From Chalara sp. BL73 (taxonomy: Eukaryota > Ascomycota > Leotiomycetes > Helotiales): a DNA stretch of 64,000 nucleotides. The stretch is from assembly GCA_918026815.1 (NCBI GenBank), contig CAKJVC010000074.1:18181-82180 (forward strand), in the 5' to 3' direction. Position numbers and translations under genes: made by a program. Each line of letters begins with the position of its first letter. Position 1 is the stretch's first letter. Of this stretch, positions 49,678 to 61,327 are shown piece after piece. The notes beneath the pieces were generated by a model. The model was not told the DNA's origin. It ran no database searches and saw only the letters and a list, made by a program, of their open reading frames with translations.

Positions 49678-52677
49678 TTAGGGGCTCAGAGCCGAGACAG
49701 GCATCATCCCATCCGTTGAAGTCATCGTTCCTGTACGCGAGGAAGCTGCGGAACTACTCATTGAGAGATAAGCATCGGCTCTTTCAAAGACATTACCACT
49801 AAACATAGCATTGTAGGAAATTGTCTGTGGAGTTGATGGAACGGTGGCTTGGACAGCAGGCCCAAGGGCAGCACTTTGTGGCGTCATCGGGAGTGGGACT
49901 TGGGAATCCGGCGACTTGATACTGTACTGCAAACCGTTCTGGGTGGCCAGGTGTGACCATGGTGAGGCTTGAATCGACTGCCCGCATGATTTGACAGATT
50001 TTTGAAGCGGCCGAAGGAGGGTAATGACCTCCATGGACATAATGCTGGTCTGGGCTTTGGCCTCTTTCACCTTCAACATCAACACCGTGTATGACTGAAT
50101 TGCTGTTAACCGCTATTTCATGATGAAGGATAAACCTAGGGTGCATACCTCGACGAAAGCATTGCATAGCTCCCAGAACGCGCCTTGAGTCCTAATCCCT
50201 GGCTCTTTAAGCTTGATCAAGGACAGTCGATTTCTTAGAAGTTCTGTCACCCGGAAAGCATTCTCCGCTAACCTGATCAATACTTCCCAGAATATTCTGG
50301 GCTGATCCGGAGTTACCTGCTGGCTACAGATCTGCATTGCGTTTTGAAAGTGACCAATGACAGCTGGAAGGTTCTTCATCGACATCTCTGCTGTGGAGCG
50401 TAATTTTAAGAAGATCTGCTCAAATATCTGATCCTCTGCCGAAAAATCACCTACTACCCGACTCCCGTTAGACGAGGCGAATGAATCTCCCGAGCGTGGT
50501 GTAGCGCTTGTCAATAACAGACTCGAGCTCAGCAGCGGCTGAGAAGCAGTATCAGTTGCTACACGGAGCATGCTCGAGTGTTGAAGAACTGTTCCACTTC
50601 TGCTTCTCGAAACATCTCGTCTGTCAAGCTTTGGCGTTATCGATCTATCCCTCGGAAGAGATCTGAGGGTGTAATCAATATTTTCAGAAATACTGGGCAT
50701 TCTAGCATGCTTAGACCCTTTGAGGAGGTCATTAGATGCGTTACGCGTCTCCACTACCCCACCATAGATCAACAGGAGAAGGCTACGAATATAGCGTGCT
50801 GGATTGTCGTCGACAAGTGCATCAATGTTGCTTTTCAAGCCCTGGCAAACATGAACATACGCACCAACAGCTGTCGAGCAAGCGCGATGGACATTTTCGT
50901 TCGAAGGAGGTTGATGCAATTCATCCTCGTCTTCATCTGACTCGACTTCGTAAGCTACGATATCTCGATCAAGCTCGTCAACATGGGTATTAGCATTATA
51001 GAAGACCCTCTCAAGGCTCATGCGTTTATTTGTCGGCTGTGTCTGAGAAAGAGAAAGAAGATTCTGAACATGTGGGTGAACCTGATATAATGCAAACAAG
51101 ATGCCTTGTGCACTTTCCATTATAATATCGGGGAAGCCCGATTGCCTTTTCGCTCCGGTAGACTTGAGAGGCGTCTCACATATCCGGGCCGAGTCCCTCC
51201 AAAATCTGCAGGACTTGCAGGACTCCTCATGCTTGAGATTATGCCGTTGATACTGCCCGACATGGCAGATCCATGACTGAGGCCTCTGTAGTGACTATGG
51301 CGATTGGACTTGCCTTCATCAACTGTGCCTAGCTCTGACTTCTTTGTCACAATACCCATTCGTCTAGAACGATCTCCAATAGTGGAACTTCTAGAGCCTT
51401 GAAGAACGTTCTCACTATTACTCCGAAGACGCTCATTCGCACTTTGGCCATTGATGTTTAAAGGCGTAACACCTGGTCGTCGAAGAGCCGCATTTTGTTG
51501 TGACAGCCCTCGATAATGCGAGCGTGAAGGAATCGGAGGCGGTCGTGGAATGTTAGGTGATCGTAGATCCGGCACATCGCTGCCATTGACCTTGATAGGG
51601 AAACGGCCACTCATTACACGTTTCATAGGACGCGGCGTTTTGCTGTCTTCGCTTGATTCTTCGCCACCAGATTCCGTCTCAGAACGATCTTGAAGAGCCT
51701 TCTCCTGCTGCTGCATGGCCTTTTCTTGTTGTAGCAGCCCTTTGATCTGACCAGTAATAAATATCCAGTTCGGCTCATCCTTCTTGGGTTCACCGTTTGG
51801 CTCCTTCGTCTGTACTACTTGCAGATCGATAACCTCTGCAGGAGATACTATGGGATTGCCACCAACCTTGAGAATTTGTAGAGATGTCATATCCCCGAGG
51901 AAGTGAGGAAGGATTTCGATGCGGTTTTTCTCCACCGATAGAACCTTGAGTGAGCTCAACTTGAAGAGCTCAGGGGCAAGGTCTTGATTTTGTTTCTACC
52001 AAGGTCTAAAATTTCCAGAGAGCCGACTTGACATGTCTGCAGCGGTATTTATTGGTCCTTACTCATCCACCTTTCTGAGTCGAATTCTGAGTACATACAG
52101 TAATTGGAAATTCACGGATCTTGTTATCTTTGATATTCAAGTATCTCAAAGAGCTACATTCTGGGAGTCGAGAGGGCAACGCGGAGATTTGATTGTGGGA
52201 CAATGCAAGTCTGGATAGGAAGTCAGTTATATATAATTCATGGCATATGGGGCATACGTCAGACGTACCTCTCAATCTCGTTTTTATGATGTCGATGACT
52301 TCTTCTGGAAAGTATCGAATGTCCTTGCTGCTCAGATCAACCGTCACGCCTGGCGTCAGCTCCTTGCCTACTTCGCTAGCCTCTGCCGCTTTGGTTTTGT
52401 TCTCATTCAGGGCATTTCGCATAGCCTCTCGCACCAGGGCGACCACCTGAGCGGTAGAAGGAGGTCCGGCTGAGAAGGCAGGGTTTGAGGAGGCATAGTA
52501 TGTTGTATCGGTGGGAGGTACTCTGCGCATGGTGATGCTTAAGGGGTTGTTGAGTCTCTGCAGTCCATTCTCTCCCACCGGCCGACCAGTTGACTGCGTT
52601 GCAGCGCCCAATGGAGGTCCCGTTGGTCGCTCCATTCTTGCATTGTCTTGCCAGTCTGTTGATTGATCAAGTGACAT
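49678..52677 (-). CDS. SOG2: RAM-network leucine-rich-repeat protein Sog2; three apparent missing bases
   Basis: Exons are 52677-52269, 52210-52099, 52036-50149 and 50094-49678, with introns of 58, 62 and 54 nt. Three single bases must be added for the frame to close, giving 942 aa. The LRRs are near residues 100-220: VTVDLSSKDIRYFPEEV, LALSHNQISALPSRLPEC, LRYLNIKDNKIREFP, LEILDLGRNKI, LKVLSVEKNRIEILP. A phospho-site-rich linker follows, then the conserved Sog2 domain (GILFALYQVHPHVQNLL, FWELCNAFVE-SYTVLMLK, LLRPLQKSVKSCGQSIQ). Sog2 works with Kic1, Hym1 and Cbk1 in cell separation and polarity. Each piece between breaks is well conserved, so I treat it as a real gene. Confidence 0.85.
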
Positions 52678-54820
52678 GAGTCGTCAGCAAACAAACCCCA
52701 TATTATTACAGTATTCATGCTGCCCTTGCTGCTGCCCATGCGGCTATGCCTTGCCTGTCTTCTTGAGTCTTGACTTGATGCAGTAAAGTCCAACTGCTCT
52801 AGCTGACTATGGGCCGTTCCTTCAGCTACCAACCTCATACCGCGCCATGTTGTGCGGCCTTGTTGGGGAGCCAAGTGGTGAGGCATGAACTCAGAGTTAC
52901 TTATCGTGAAAAACAAACGGGTGTCGGTCTTTGCCTCAAAACTCTATCACGAAGTGCCACCGTAGCACACAACCCACTAGTGTTTCCCATAGCGTGGGCG
53001 GTGAAGTGGTAATTTAGTCATCAAATAATGAACGCTGAATTCCGTATGCTCAAGTTTTGTCAAGCGAGACTCCGGAAGACACCCAAGTGGTCCGATTTCA
53101 AAATGTGGATGCCTATGGAATACATACGGTACTGTATGTACAGTAGTACGAGCACCTCCTGCCTGGCCCATCTTACAAATAGGCAATCAGGAAAATCGAC
53201 AAAATAATTGGTTTAATTAATTTGATGCCCGCTAAATGTCTTCCACATCAATTTATAGATCGAAGATAAGTACGGCTTCTTGGCTTTTCACGAGGTACAG
53301 AATAGTAAGGGAGGAGAAGAAGAAATACACCTATTTAACTGTAGGCTACATACACTCTGAATCTCGTATCTTGGACGCTCAAGATCTACAACTGCACAAT
53401 ACAATACCGGGTGGATTGGCCAGAGGATGCCGAACGAATAGCATGAGCAATGGGCATGAGTGAGGATTGATGATTGGCCGTTCCGGGATTAAACTTCGGC
53501 CGCCGCAATGGTTGTTTCGTCGATCCGTAATTAAGAGAAATCGTTTCATGGTAACTTTCATCCTTGAATCGGCTGTGCAAATATTGGGCTTCGCATGGCA
53601 TCTTCCAAAGCTTCAAATCTCAGTATCTTTATGCCATTGCGCTTTCCCAACAGCTCCCCTTGGTGGTGTAATACTTAGGATGGTATTTTTCCCAGCTTCA
53701 TGCTGACATCAAACCCCATGCAGGGCTTGTTGCCCGACATCTGATTGATCCTCCAATTTGTCCGAGAAAAGGAAATCTAAACAAAAAAGGAATGCTGGTC
53801 CAATGGTCTATCACCAAAGTGGTAACCCGATAAGGCTCGCATGTCCGTATCCTAAACAGGGCCATGGGGGCTTTCAATGAGAATACAGTACCTTTTGCTC
53901 GAGAAACTGGGATTTACATGAAACATACTGCAAGTGTTTCGTCAACGTCTGCAGCATGTACAGAGGTACAGACCTCGTCTCCATTCCTTGGACAGACATA
54001 ACAAACAAGAGACATGTAACCGAACGGTATCGGTGTATCAGATCAAAAGCTCTCTTCTCTCTCGGGCGGTACTATACCAAAACAGATTCAGGCACAAAAC
54101 TCGGCTTGTTGGTCAATCTGAATTCAGCAAATGATTGGATAAGAAATGGCTGCCCTGTCTAATTTGTCATTGGCTCACAGAATTGGCCGAGCACGTTTTT
54201 GGCAAATCTGATCCGGGCCGTTGAAGCCAATGCTGCTTTATCGTGCTGGCTAAGCGCTGGACCGTGACATCCCGCGACCTCTCTTGACGGTTTGACGTGC
54301 CATGATGCGATTTTGCAGCGCTGGTTTCGTGATGAGATATACTCCGGTTATGCACGTTGGAGGCTAGAACTTGAAGATTCATTACTGATGCATATGGGGT
54401 CTAATCTTTGTGGTGAAAGTCATCAACAAGAGATGAGATATAATGAAAGCTGGTCCCTGTCGCTTAGCTAGGTACCGAAGTCGGGATTTGCACCAAGGAA
54501 AGAAGAGAGTCTGGTTAGAATCAACCGGTCCATTTTCTTTGTTATCGTGGCCAGAGTTAATAATTCGCAAGACGCTCAGTCGTGAGAGGGGCGACTCGCG
54601 GGCTGGTAATGCTCTAAGGCGTCATCACTCTGTGTGGTACGAGTACCGCTGAGTTCCACCAAGAGCCCGCTAACCTCTGGCAAAACTGATCATGTAATAT
54701 ACAATGTATATTCTCCTTCATTCTTCGTCAGCTCATAAGACCGAGGCCATGTGTAGACAACTTCAGCCAAAGCTTTAAAGCCAAGTACCTTGAATGTACC
54801 AGATCAAGTCCATACGGGCA
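52678..54820. other. Intergenic region, 2.1 kb
   Basis: Lies between the SOG2 start and the 3' end of RBG1. It contains only short overlapping frames. No gene, RNA or repeat is recognised. Confidence 0.5.
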
Positions 54821-56209
54821 TCATCCTTTATTTTTAATGATTGTGACTATGCTCTGTTAGTAGCTAGAGTAAAACTGGGGAAGTTGTAGGTTGTGAATCT
54901 GAAGAGCGAGAACTCACTGATATCCTCGTCGGCCAATTCATGATTTAAGCCAACTCTTTGGGGTTGGTGCTTGACAGATTTGCCAAAAACCACGGCTTGA
55001 CGGAAGTCATCCACGATCGTCTTATGGATGGCATTACACTTCCAGAGTTAGTTGAGGATATGAGGATAATATGCAAGGACAACTTACGAAGTCTTCAACA
55101 GTACACTTGTTGGAGCGCAGGACGACGGGTGAAGTATAATCAGGCAGCTTGCCCTTAGGCTTTGTATAAACACGAACAAGGTTAAGCTTTTCCCACCTAA
55201 CGTTCATCGTCAGCAGGCCTTCTTTCGATAATAGAAAAGGATCGGCTATACATTTGCTCCATCAATTCATCGATATTCCACCCATGCTCAGAGGAGATTG
55301 GACAGGCATTTGGGATTCTGTACAGCAGATCTAATTCTTCAATCGATATCGCATCAATTTTATTAAGAGCATAAATTACTGGAATATAGCTTCGGCTCTT
55401 GGCCTCAAGCACATCAATCAGATCATCAATGGTGGCATCGCATCGAATAGCGATGTCTGCAGATGCTATTTTGTACTCCTTCATGACAGCAACAATTTCC
55501 TCATGGTCGATATGCGTCAGAGGAACAGTATTCGTGACGTTGAGCCCACCCTTGTCCTTTTTCCTGAATATGATGTTCGGAGGTTGCTTGTTGACTCGAA
55601 TGCCAAATCCTTCCAATTCAGCCTCGATAATCTTTTTGTCTGTGAGGGGTTTGTTGACGTCGAGAACAATAAAAATCAAATGGCAAGTCTTTGCCACTGC
55701 GATGACTTGTCGACCTCTTCCCTTTCCATCTTTAGCACCTTGGATGATACCAGGTAAATCTAGCATTTGTATCTTCGCGCCGTTGTATAATACTTGACCG
55801 GGTACTGTAGTCAAGGTAGTGAACTCGTATGCGGCGGCTTCCGAGTGCTGTCCGGTAAGCCTGCTCATAAGAGTACTCTTGCCTACTGATGGAAAGCCTA
55901 TGAATCCCACGCTGGCGACACCCGTTCGAGCAACATCGAACCCAGAACCCCGCCGCCACCGCTTGATGTAGGAGTCAAAAGCTCTCTTTTTAATTTGGCA
56001 AGTTTTGCCTTAAGCATGCCCAAATGAAATGAAGTAGCCTAAACTGAATCAATATGGACTTGCAAGAGGTTGCGAGTATACGTGTCCTACCTTATTCTTT
56101 TGTGTTTTGGCCATCTCGGCCTCAATGTCCTTGATCTATATGGCGGGTAGTTAGCAAGTATAATTCTATGCAAGGAGCAATGACCGACCTTATCTACTGT
56201 GGTCGACAT
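54821..56209 (-). CDS. RBG1: DRG-family GTPase Rbg1/DRG1; one apparent missing base
   Basis: Six exons: 56209-56189, 56135-56091, 56038-55252, 55196-55088, 55038-54918 and 54846-54821. They sum to 1109 nt; adding the one missing base gives 369 aa, the family length. The start is MSTTVDK, then [15 protein letters not shown] and [20 protein letters not shown]. The Gly-rich turn has GGCGGCGGGG where one more G is needed to reach [17 protein letters not shown]1 is [10 protein letters not shown]3 DLPGIIQGA, and G4 is ALNKIDAI. The TGS domain holds [19 protein letters not shown] and [17 protein letters not shown]. Rbg1 acts on stalled ribosomes with Tma46. Confidence 0.93.
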
Positions 56210-56565
56210 GATTGCAGTCTGTGGCTTGCCTGGTAGTTCTGGGGAGTTTGTTTTTTGAGGACGTAGAAAATGGCAGCCCAAGTAGTTGTTGAATGGGGAG
56301 TGAAATGTGGGGTGGCAACAAAATTTACCGTTGCCAACTCTGTGAAGGCTTTCGAATGAGGGGCATAGGTCACTGTGCTAACTTTTAACACCAGGCTTCT
56401 TAGACCATTAGGTTTAGTATGTACCGGGGCACCATGAACGTGTAGCTTGCAACATCGAAGCTTAACAGGCTCTACCACTGCGAAAACTGCCCCTCTTCCC
56501 GCCTATACGTAAAGGAAAATAAAAGTTCGATATTCTTGTGTGGATGCGGCTTTACACATGACCAC
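56210..56565. other. Intergenic region upstream of RBG1
   Basis: About 360 bp that likely includes the RBG1 promoter. Nothing else is supported. Confidence 0.5.
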
Positions 56566-57105
56566 TCAGCTGCGCCACATAGCCACATGAGGCTCTTTGC
56601 CACTTGCAATGTTAATAACTCGATCCACAATCTTTACCCACACTTTGTCCACAAATTCCTTCATTCCCCATGTTTTTGAGAGATTCAGATTGGACTGGAC
56701 CTCTAGAACATGAGTGGGCTCTAAGGGCTGCTTTGTTCTGAAGGAGCTGTCTGACACTTGGTTGCTTCGCCCAGTCGTTCTCTGACAATGCTACTTATGA
56801 TAAGTCGGCGATGAATAGGTTGACTCTTTGTCACTTTCCATTTTATCACATGGCGTTGTGGCCATGGCATAACTTCTTTCGAAAGCAACTGAAACCATTT
56901 TTTAGATTCTCTTGGTTCCTTGTTATGCACCGATATGGAGACTTCAGCCTTGTAATCCTGGGTAATTGATTCATTTGTCACCAGCGAAGATGAAGAGTTG
57001 GCTAGTCTTACCTAGGAGAGCATGTCTTGCTTCTTCGCAACTTTTCAAATTTTCGTGGCAACTGCCATATTTGTTAGATCGAACTTCTGCGCATTTAAGA
57101 AAAAT
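56566..57105 (-). pseudogene. Unrecognised fragmentary gene with frame break
   Basis: Two minus-strand frames join if one base is added near 56754-56762. The upstream frame reads DYKAEVSISVHNKEPRESKK, VIKWKVTKSQPIHRR and IVRERLGEATK. The downstream one reads VSDSSFRTKQP, LEVQSNLNLSKTWGMKEFV and ends GKEPHVAMWRS. A likely intron lies upstream (GTAAGACTAG donor, ATTACCCAG acceptor, about 57020-56957). A possible earlier exon reads LKSCEEARHALLG, but the phases do not fit, so the 5' end is unresolved. I do not recognise the family. It is either a real gene with sequence errors or a decayed one. Confidence 0.35.
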
Positions 57106-57574
57106 GGAAGGATACTACAACGCTGTTCCCTTTCCTCTCAATACACCCTTCACATGTGGCAGCTTCGAAAGTTCGATAGAATTACCAGCTCCTGATGCAG
57201 CGCCATTTAACCTCCCAATCACTAAAACTTAACTACGGCTTCAGAACCATGCCTACCAATTCGCTAGAACGCTTGAAGTCTTCTGCGGCATCAGCGAGGA
57301 GCGACATGCATTATGCATTCGAGGAAGGTTCTGATATCTTGGGTAATTATGCTCGATGCAGTGTTTTCTGGATCAACATTGGTGCTAATAGCATCAATTA
57401 CAAAACCCAGACAAGATCCCCACTTGTCGTTCACGAATACGGCTGGATTGCGGTTGGAGATATCGCTAGCTTTGGCACCATTTGTCTCTCGACCATCATC
57501 CCCGCCGGAGGAAATCCGGGCCAACGCCACCTGGCCTGGATCCAGCAGGTACTCGCCCAGTTATGAACCGTCGT

Positions 57575-58521
57575 TCAACTCTTCTTGTAGGGGAATACAG
57601 AGTGTGATGTATGATGGAGGCGAGCGATGAGAGAAAGGTCGCAGAGAGTTCGCCCAGAGATGTTGAAGAGCAAGCGATTTAACAGGAAGCTGTAGATTAG
57701 ACCACATTGACTTTCACATGGAGTTTGGCTTAGAGGCGTAGAATCGCATATTTCAAACTTTAAAGCAGCAATCATATTATAGAGCCATGTCATCCCTATG
57801 CAAGAAAAATGTAAAAAGTATCCAAGCATTATTTTCATAACCACTGCATCTTTGTAAGGAAATGGCTCGAAGCCATGAGAAACCTGTAGGTGGAAAAGAG
57901 GATCCGGCTCCCAGTTATCTCTTGAAAGAATATTCACGGCCTCAGCCCACGCTGGATACCATCCAGCTCGAGCCCAACCAATTAACACCACGTCATAGTC
58001 CGTTATTTCGCCTTTCTCATTACGTGCTATAGGTTTGAGCAGAATGTTGTCAAACTTAGTATCACAGTGAATAAACTTGGGTTCAGTATGCTCGCAATTT
58101 GCCAACACATTGCGAAGATTCTCCAGAACGATGATCTCCACAGTACCATATTCTCCTGCAAGCGTGCTTTGTGCCCCGTCAAGTTCCACAACGTCGTATA
58201 TAACTTGAGCTATGATTTGGCGTTCTTTGGCCACACCACATTTTCAAGACGTGAAAGAGTAGCGTCGAATCTATCCTTGGCTTCCATGCAATATTTTCTG
58301 TTGCATCCGTCCAATTCATTACTGTTTTCAGAAAGCATGCCTCTATTTCCTTTCAGTGGCCTAAGGGCTATTGCCTTTATACGAAATTCCTTTGCAGCCA
58401 GCAAGTATAAACAAGTACTTCCCATGTCCCTCCATCTTCTCTTCACTACAGTTCGCGCTTTTGATATAGCACCATGCACACAGCTGCTCCGAAGAAACGT
58501 GATGTTCTCAGACGCTGGCAT
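57575..58521 (-). pseudogene. Aminoglycoside/choline-kinase-like phosphotransferase, degenerate
   Basis: Two minus-strand frames (58521-58210, then 58234-57575) join if one base is added near 58225-58234, within LENVVWPK then ERQIIAQVIYDV. The downstream part has a kinase-like catalytic region: KFIHCDTKFDNILLKP (family usually HGDxxxxNIL) followed by YDVVLIGWARAGWYPAWAE (family usually IDWExAGxxP). Both the Gly after the catalytic His and the Asp of the metal motif are replaced, so activity is doubtful. The N-lobe is not recognisable. It is head-to-head with a second family member at 58.6 kb. Confidence 0.45.
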
Positions 58522-58585
58522 GGGAACAGAGCCGACAAGGAGTCAGGAATTACGCTGAGCCTTCATCCACCACTAGAAACCTACA

Positions 58586-59235
58586 ATGGCCCTTGACCGT
58601 GGTATGCTCCTGCCGAAATTTTACCTGCGCCCCTGCCGACGATCGAAGATATCGAGAAGGCAGCCAGGACAGACAAGACATCAGTTCTCGCATTCCCATA
58701 GATGGTTACGTGTATCGGGTTAGCGATGTCTTTGTCGTTAAATTTGGTCCAGGCCTTGCAGTCAAAACAGTGAGTAGAGTGCAGACCCTATTCTTCTAAT
58801 CTTCTGCTAATTTTGATTTAAAGGAAGCAGAGAGCCTTATTTTCCTGAGCCAGAATTGTCAGGTTGGAATCCCAAAGCTATATGCCGCATACACCCACCA
58901 GGGTTGGGATCCTCTCCGTCTTACGACAGCCTCGAGTTCTACCCTAACTCGTGCGGGTATTCCTTCTTATTACTATGTAATAATGGAATACCTTCAGTAA
59001 TGACGAAAAGATCAAACTCAGTAAAAAGATCGGGGAACGGTTCAGACAGCTCCGTTCTATCCCGTCTCCTGGCTACTATGGCCGGGTACACAATCAAGCG
59101 TTTCGGTATGGGACGCAGCTTGTTACGATACGGCTTACTTTACCGCCTCCTGGTCCCTTCTCGACGCACGATGAGCTCATCTCCCAATTCAAAAATGGTA
59201 GCTATGCCATGGAGTTATACCCATTACAATTAAAG
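58586..59235 (+). pseudogene. Phosphotransferase (APH-like) fragment, several frame breaks
   Basis: Pieces in order: PLPTIEDIEKAARTDKTSVL, then DGYVYRVSDVFVVKFGPGLA (N-lobe). An intron at about 58769 (ACA-GTGAGT to TTTAAAG) leads to EAESLIFLSQNCQVGIPKLY and YYYVIMEYL (hinge). Then, in another frame, comes DEKIKLSKKIGERFRQLRSI, PSPGYYGRVHNQAF and THDELISQFKNGSYAMEL. Frame changes are needed near 58600, near 58700 and after the hinge, where about ten codons also seem to be missing. The catalytic HGD loop is not found. This is a typical fungal phosphotransferase-family layout, here broken. Errors or decay are both possible. Confidence 0.5.
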
Positions 59236-59559
59236 GTATATTATTTATCCTTTCAAGCACCACTTATAGCTAACTCAAATCACGCCGGAACAATAGGACA
59301 ACAATGTGCGTGTCTCATAACTGGCCAGTCTTGGCGTGCTCAGGCTGACCTTTGATAAAGAATGCAAGCTTTTCTCTGTAGGATCCACACCCAAGCTTGA
59401 CCAAGGTTACTTTCTGGAGCGTCAAAGAATAAGTATTTCTAACATACAACCGGAGCTCGAGGCTAAAGCCATCTCCAATTCAGTTCTTCACCGTGTTTCC
59501 CTCCTTTATATACCCCTTTTCACTAAAACCTCATTTTTACCTCAAATTTATCTCTAGAA
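59236..59559. other. Intergenic region upstream of DFG10
   Basis: About 320 bp. It may include the rest of the degenerate phosphotransferase. It presumably holds the promoter of the polyprenol reductase gene. Confidence 0.45.
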
Positions 59560-60530
59560 ATGGCTCTATCCAACATAAGCCTGAACCCAGCCATGATATG
59601 TAGGCTCTTCTTCACGCTTGGTACAGCCGTCAACCTGGGCGGGATTATGATACCTGTATTCCGTCAAAGAATCATGAACTACGGATCAAGAAGCACATTG
59701 TCATCCGAGACAGAAAATGCAGTTTCATCACAAGGCTATCTTGATAGAGCACTCAGTTTAGTTGCATCGGTCCAAGTACCACATACATGGTTCATGCACT
59801 ACTACGTCGTATCCGTGGCGTCTTCTCTGTTTTGGGGATATCAGATGGCTACACATGGAAAATTGTTCAAACTGATGGCTTCATATACGCAGCCACCAAG
59901 TGCAGAAATCAGCGTTCAACAAGTGTTACTAGCCTGGACTCTTATGACAGTGCAAGGAATCAGGAGGCTATACGAATGCATAGTCCTCACAAAACCGTCT
60001 CAATCCAAAATGTGGATGGGAATTTGGCTCATTGGAATGTTGTTTTATATTTTTATAGGTATTTCTGTATGGATCGAAGGTGCCGGTAAGCTAATTACCC
60101 ATCTGCAGCTATTCGTGGCTAACTGTCTCCAGCCACACTGAAAAAATTGGAACTACCCACAGATATCGTGAAATTCTCAACCCTCTCCATGAAAAGCATT
60201 ATTGGCATTGCAATTTTCATAGCGGCTTCCTCTGCTCAACATATTTGCCACGTATACCTTGCGGGACTGAGAAAGTACACACTGCCTCAGTCTCGGATGT
60301 TCAGAATGGTGCTATCTCCCCATTACACAAGTGAATGCCTCATTTACCTTGCAATGGCCGTAACAGCTGCTCCTGAAGGTCGCTTGATCAATAAGACTAT
60401 GTTGGCCGGGCTCGGGTTTGTGGTGTCGAATCTTGCGGTAACCGCTGATGCAACTAAGAAGTGGTATGAAGGAAAATTTGGGGTAGAAACTCTGAAAGGC
60501 CGATGGAGAATGGTGCCTTATGTTTATTAA
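59560..60530 (+). CDS. DFG10: Polyprenol reductase (Dfg10/SRD5A3 family)
   Basis: Exons 59560-60085 and 60133-60530 with a 47-nt intron (307 aa, intact frame). It is a multi-pass membrane protein with hydrophobic helices throughout. The family features are VPHTWFMHYYVVSVASS, GIRRLYECIVLTKPSQSKMW and the C-terminal steroid-reductase motif (HYTSECLIYLAMA, then NLAVTADATKKWYEGKFG, ending RMVPYVY). This enzyme reduces polyprenol to dolichol in the ER, the lipid carrier for N-glycans. ALG13 in the same window uses that carrier. The 3' end nearly meets the convergent ALKBH6 gene, with 8 bp between stop codons. Confidence 0.9.
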
Positions 60531-60538
60531 AATTTCCT

Positions 60539-61327
60539 TTAACGCTTGCCAAACATCGCGAACTTAGCTCCTAACTTCGACACCTTGATCACATCTCGAT
60601 ATGTCAGGCTTGTTCGTGTTCGACGCTCAAGTCGACCATTGGTAATTTCTTCTGTAGACCGAAGAAGCTTCCAATTTGCAACTGTATTCGGATTCAAATC
60701 TACATCGTCCATGGATTGTGATATGCCATGGAGGTAATCCGTGTATAGCTCGCCTGTGCTTATGAGCAGGCTGCGTGGTTCCTGCAATATCTTCCATCTT
60801 GGTTTTTCTTCTGGTAATCCGTCGTTATTGTTGCCATAAATATCTAGACACAGACTTGCTCCAAGACTGACTGTACATACAACAGGGTGATAAGTTGGTC
60901 CATCTTTATGTGGCATGATCCCTTGCCCAGGTAGATATTCGTTTACAAGGACATGGTTTGGGGCACCATGGGGACTGTTTCCGAATATATGATTGTCGTC
61001 ATCGACTGAGCTTGAAATCGCAGTAAGACGTGATATAATGGGTTCAACGAGCCATTGTGGAAGTGGAGATTCAAGTAGAGTGTTTTTATCTAGGTCAGAA
61101 GGCCATGTCTGCAAGCGTCGTTTAGAGAGTTGCTTCCAACGAGGTTTTGGAGCAGTCGCAATCTCTAGAGCATCAGCACTAAAATTCCCAATGAAATGTC
61201 GAGTTGGCATTAGACTTACCTTCTGCAGAAGAAAATGCTCCTCCTCAACAGATATGAAATCAGCAATGTAGAAGGCGGTCGGTGGCAAACCTGGGATTCT
61301 ATTCTCATGAAGCGAAGCTGGAATCAT
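60539..61327 (-). CDS. ALKBH6: AlkB-family dioxygenase, ALKBH6 type
   Basis: Exons 61327-61220 and 61162-60539 with a 57-nt intron (243 aa). The ORF reads through the intron because it is a multiple of three. Its removal gives [20 protein letters not shown], the family-standard join. I chose the ATG at 61327 because the longer frame starts with TTG. The 2OG-Fe(II) motifs are HKD ([13 protein letters not shown]), the distal His in DYLHGIS, and Arg in [12 protein letters not shown]. The family includes nucleic-acid demethylases; the substrate of ALKBH6 is uncertain. Confidence 0.9.
   Translation of the reverse strand: MIPASLHENRIPGLPPTAFYIADFISVEEEHFLLQKVSLMPTRHFIGNFSADALEIATAPKPRWKQLSKRRLQTWPSDLDKNTLLESPLPQWLVEPIISRLTAISSSVDDDNHIFGNSPHGAPNHVLVNEYLPGQGIMPHKDGPTYHPVVCTVSLGASLCLDIYGNNNDGLPEEKPRWKILQEPRSLLISTGELYTDYLHGISQSMDDVDLNPNTVANWKLLRSTEEITNGRLERRTRTSLTYRDVIKVSKLGAKFAMFGKR

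Noticed and set aside
51120..51140. Programmed -1 frameshift in SOG2
   Set aside because: TTCCCCG is not a classic X-XXY-YYZ slippery site, and two more single-base breaks in the same gene point to missing bases instead.
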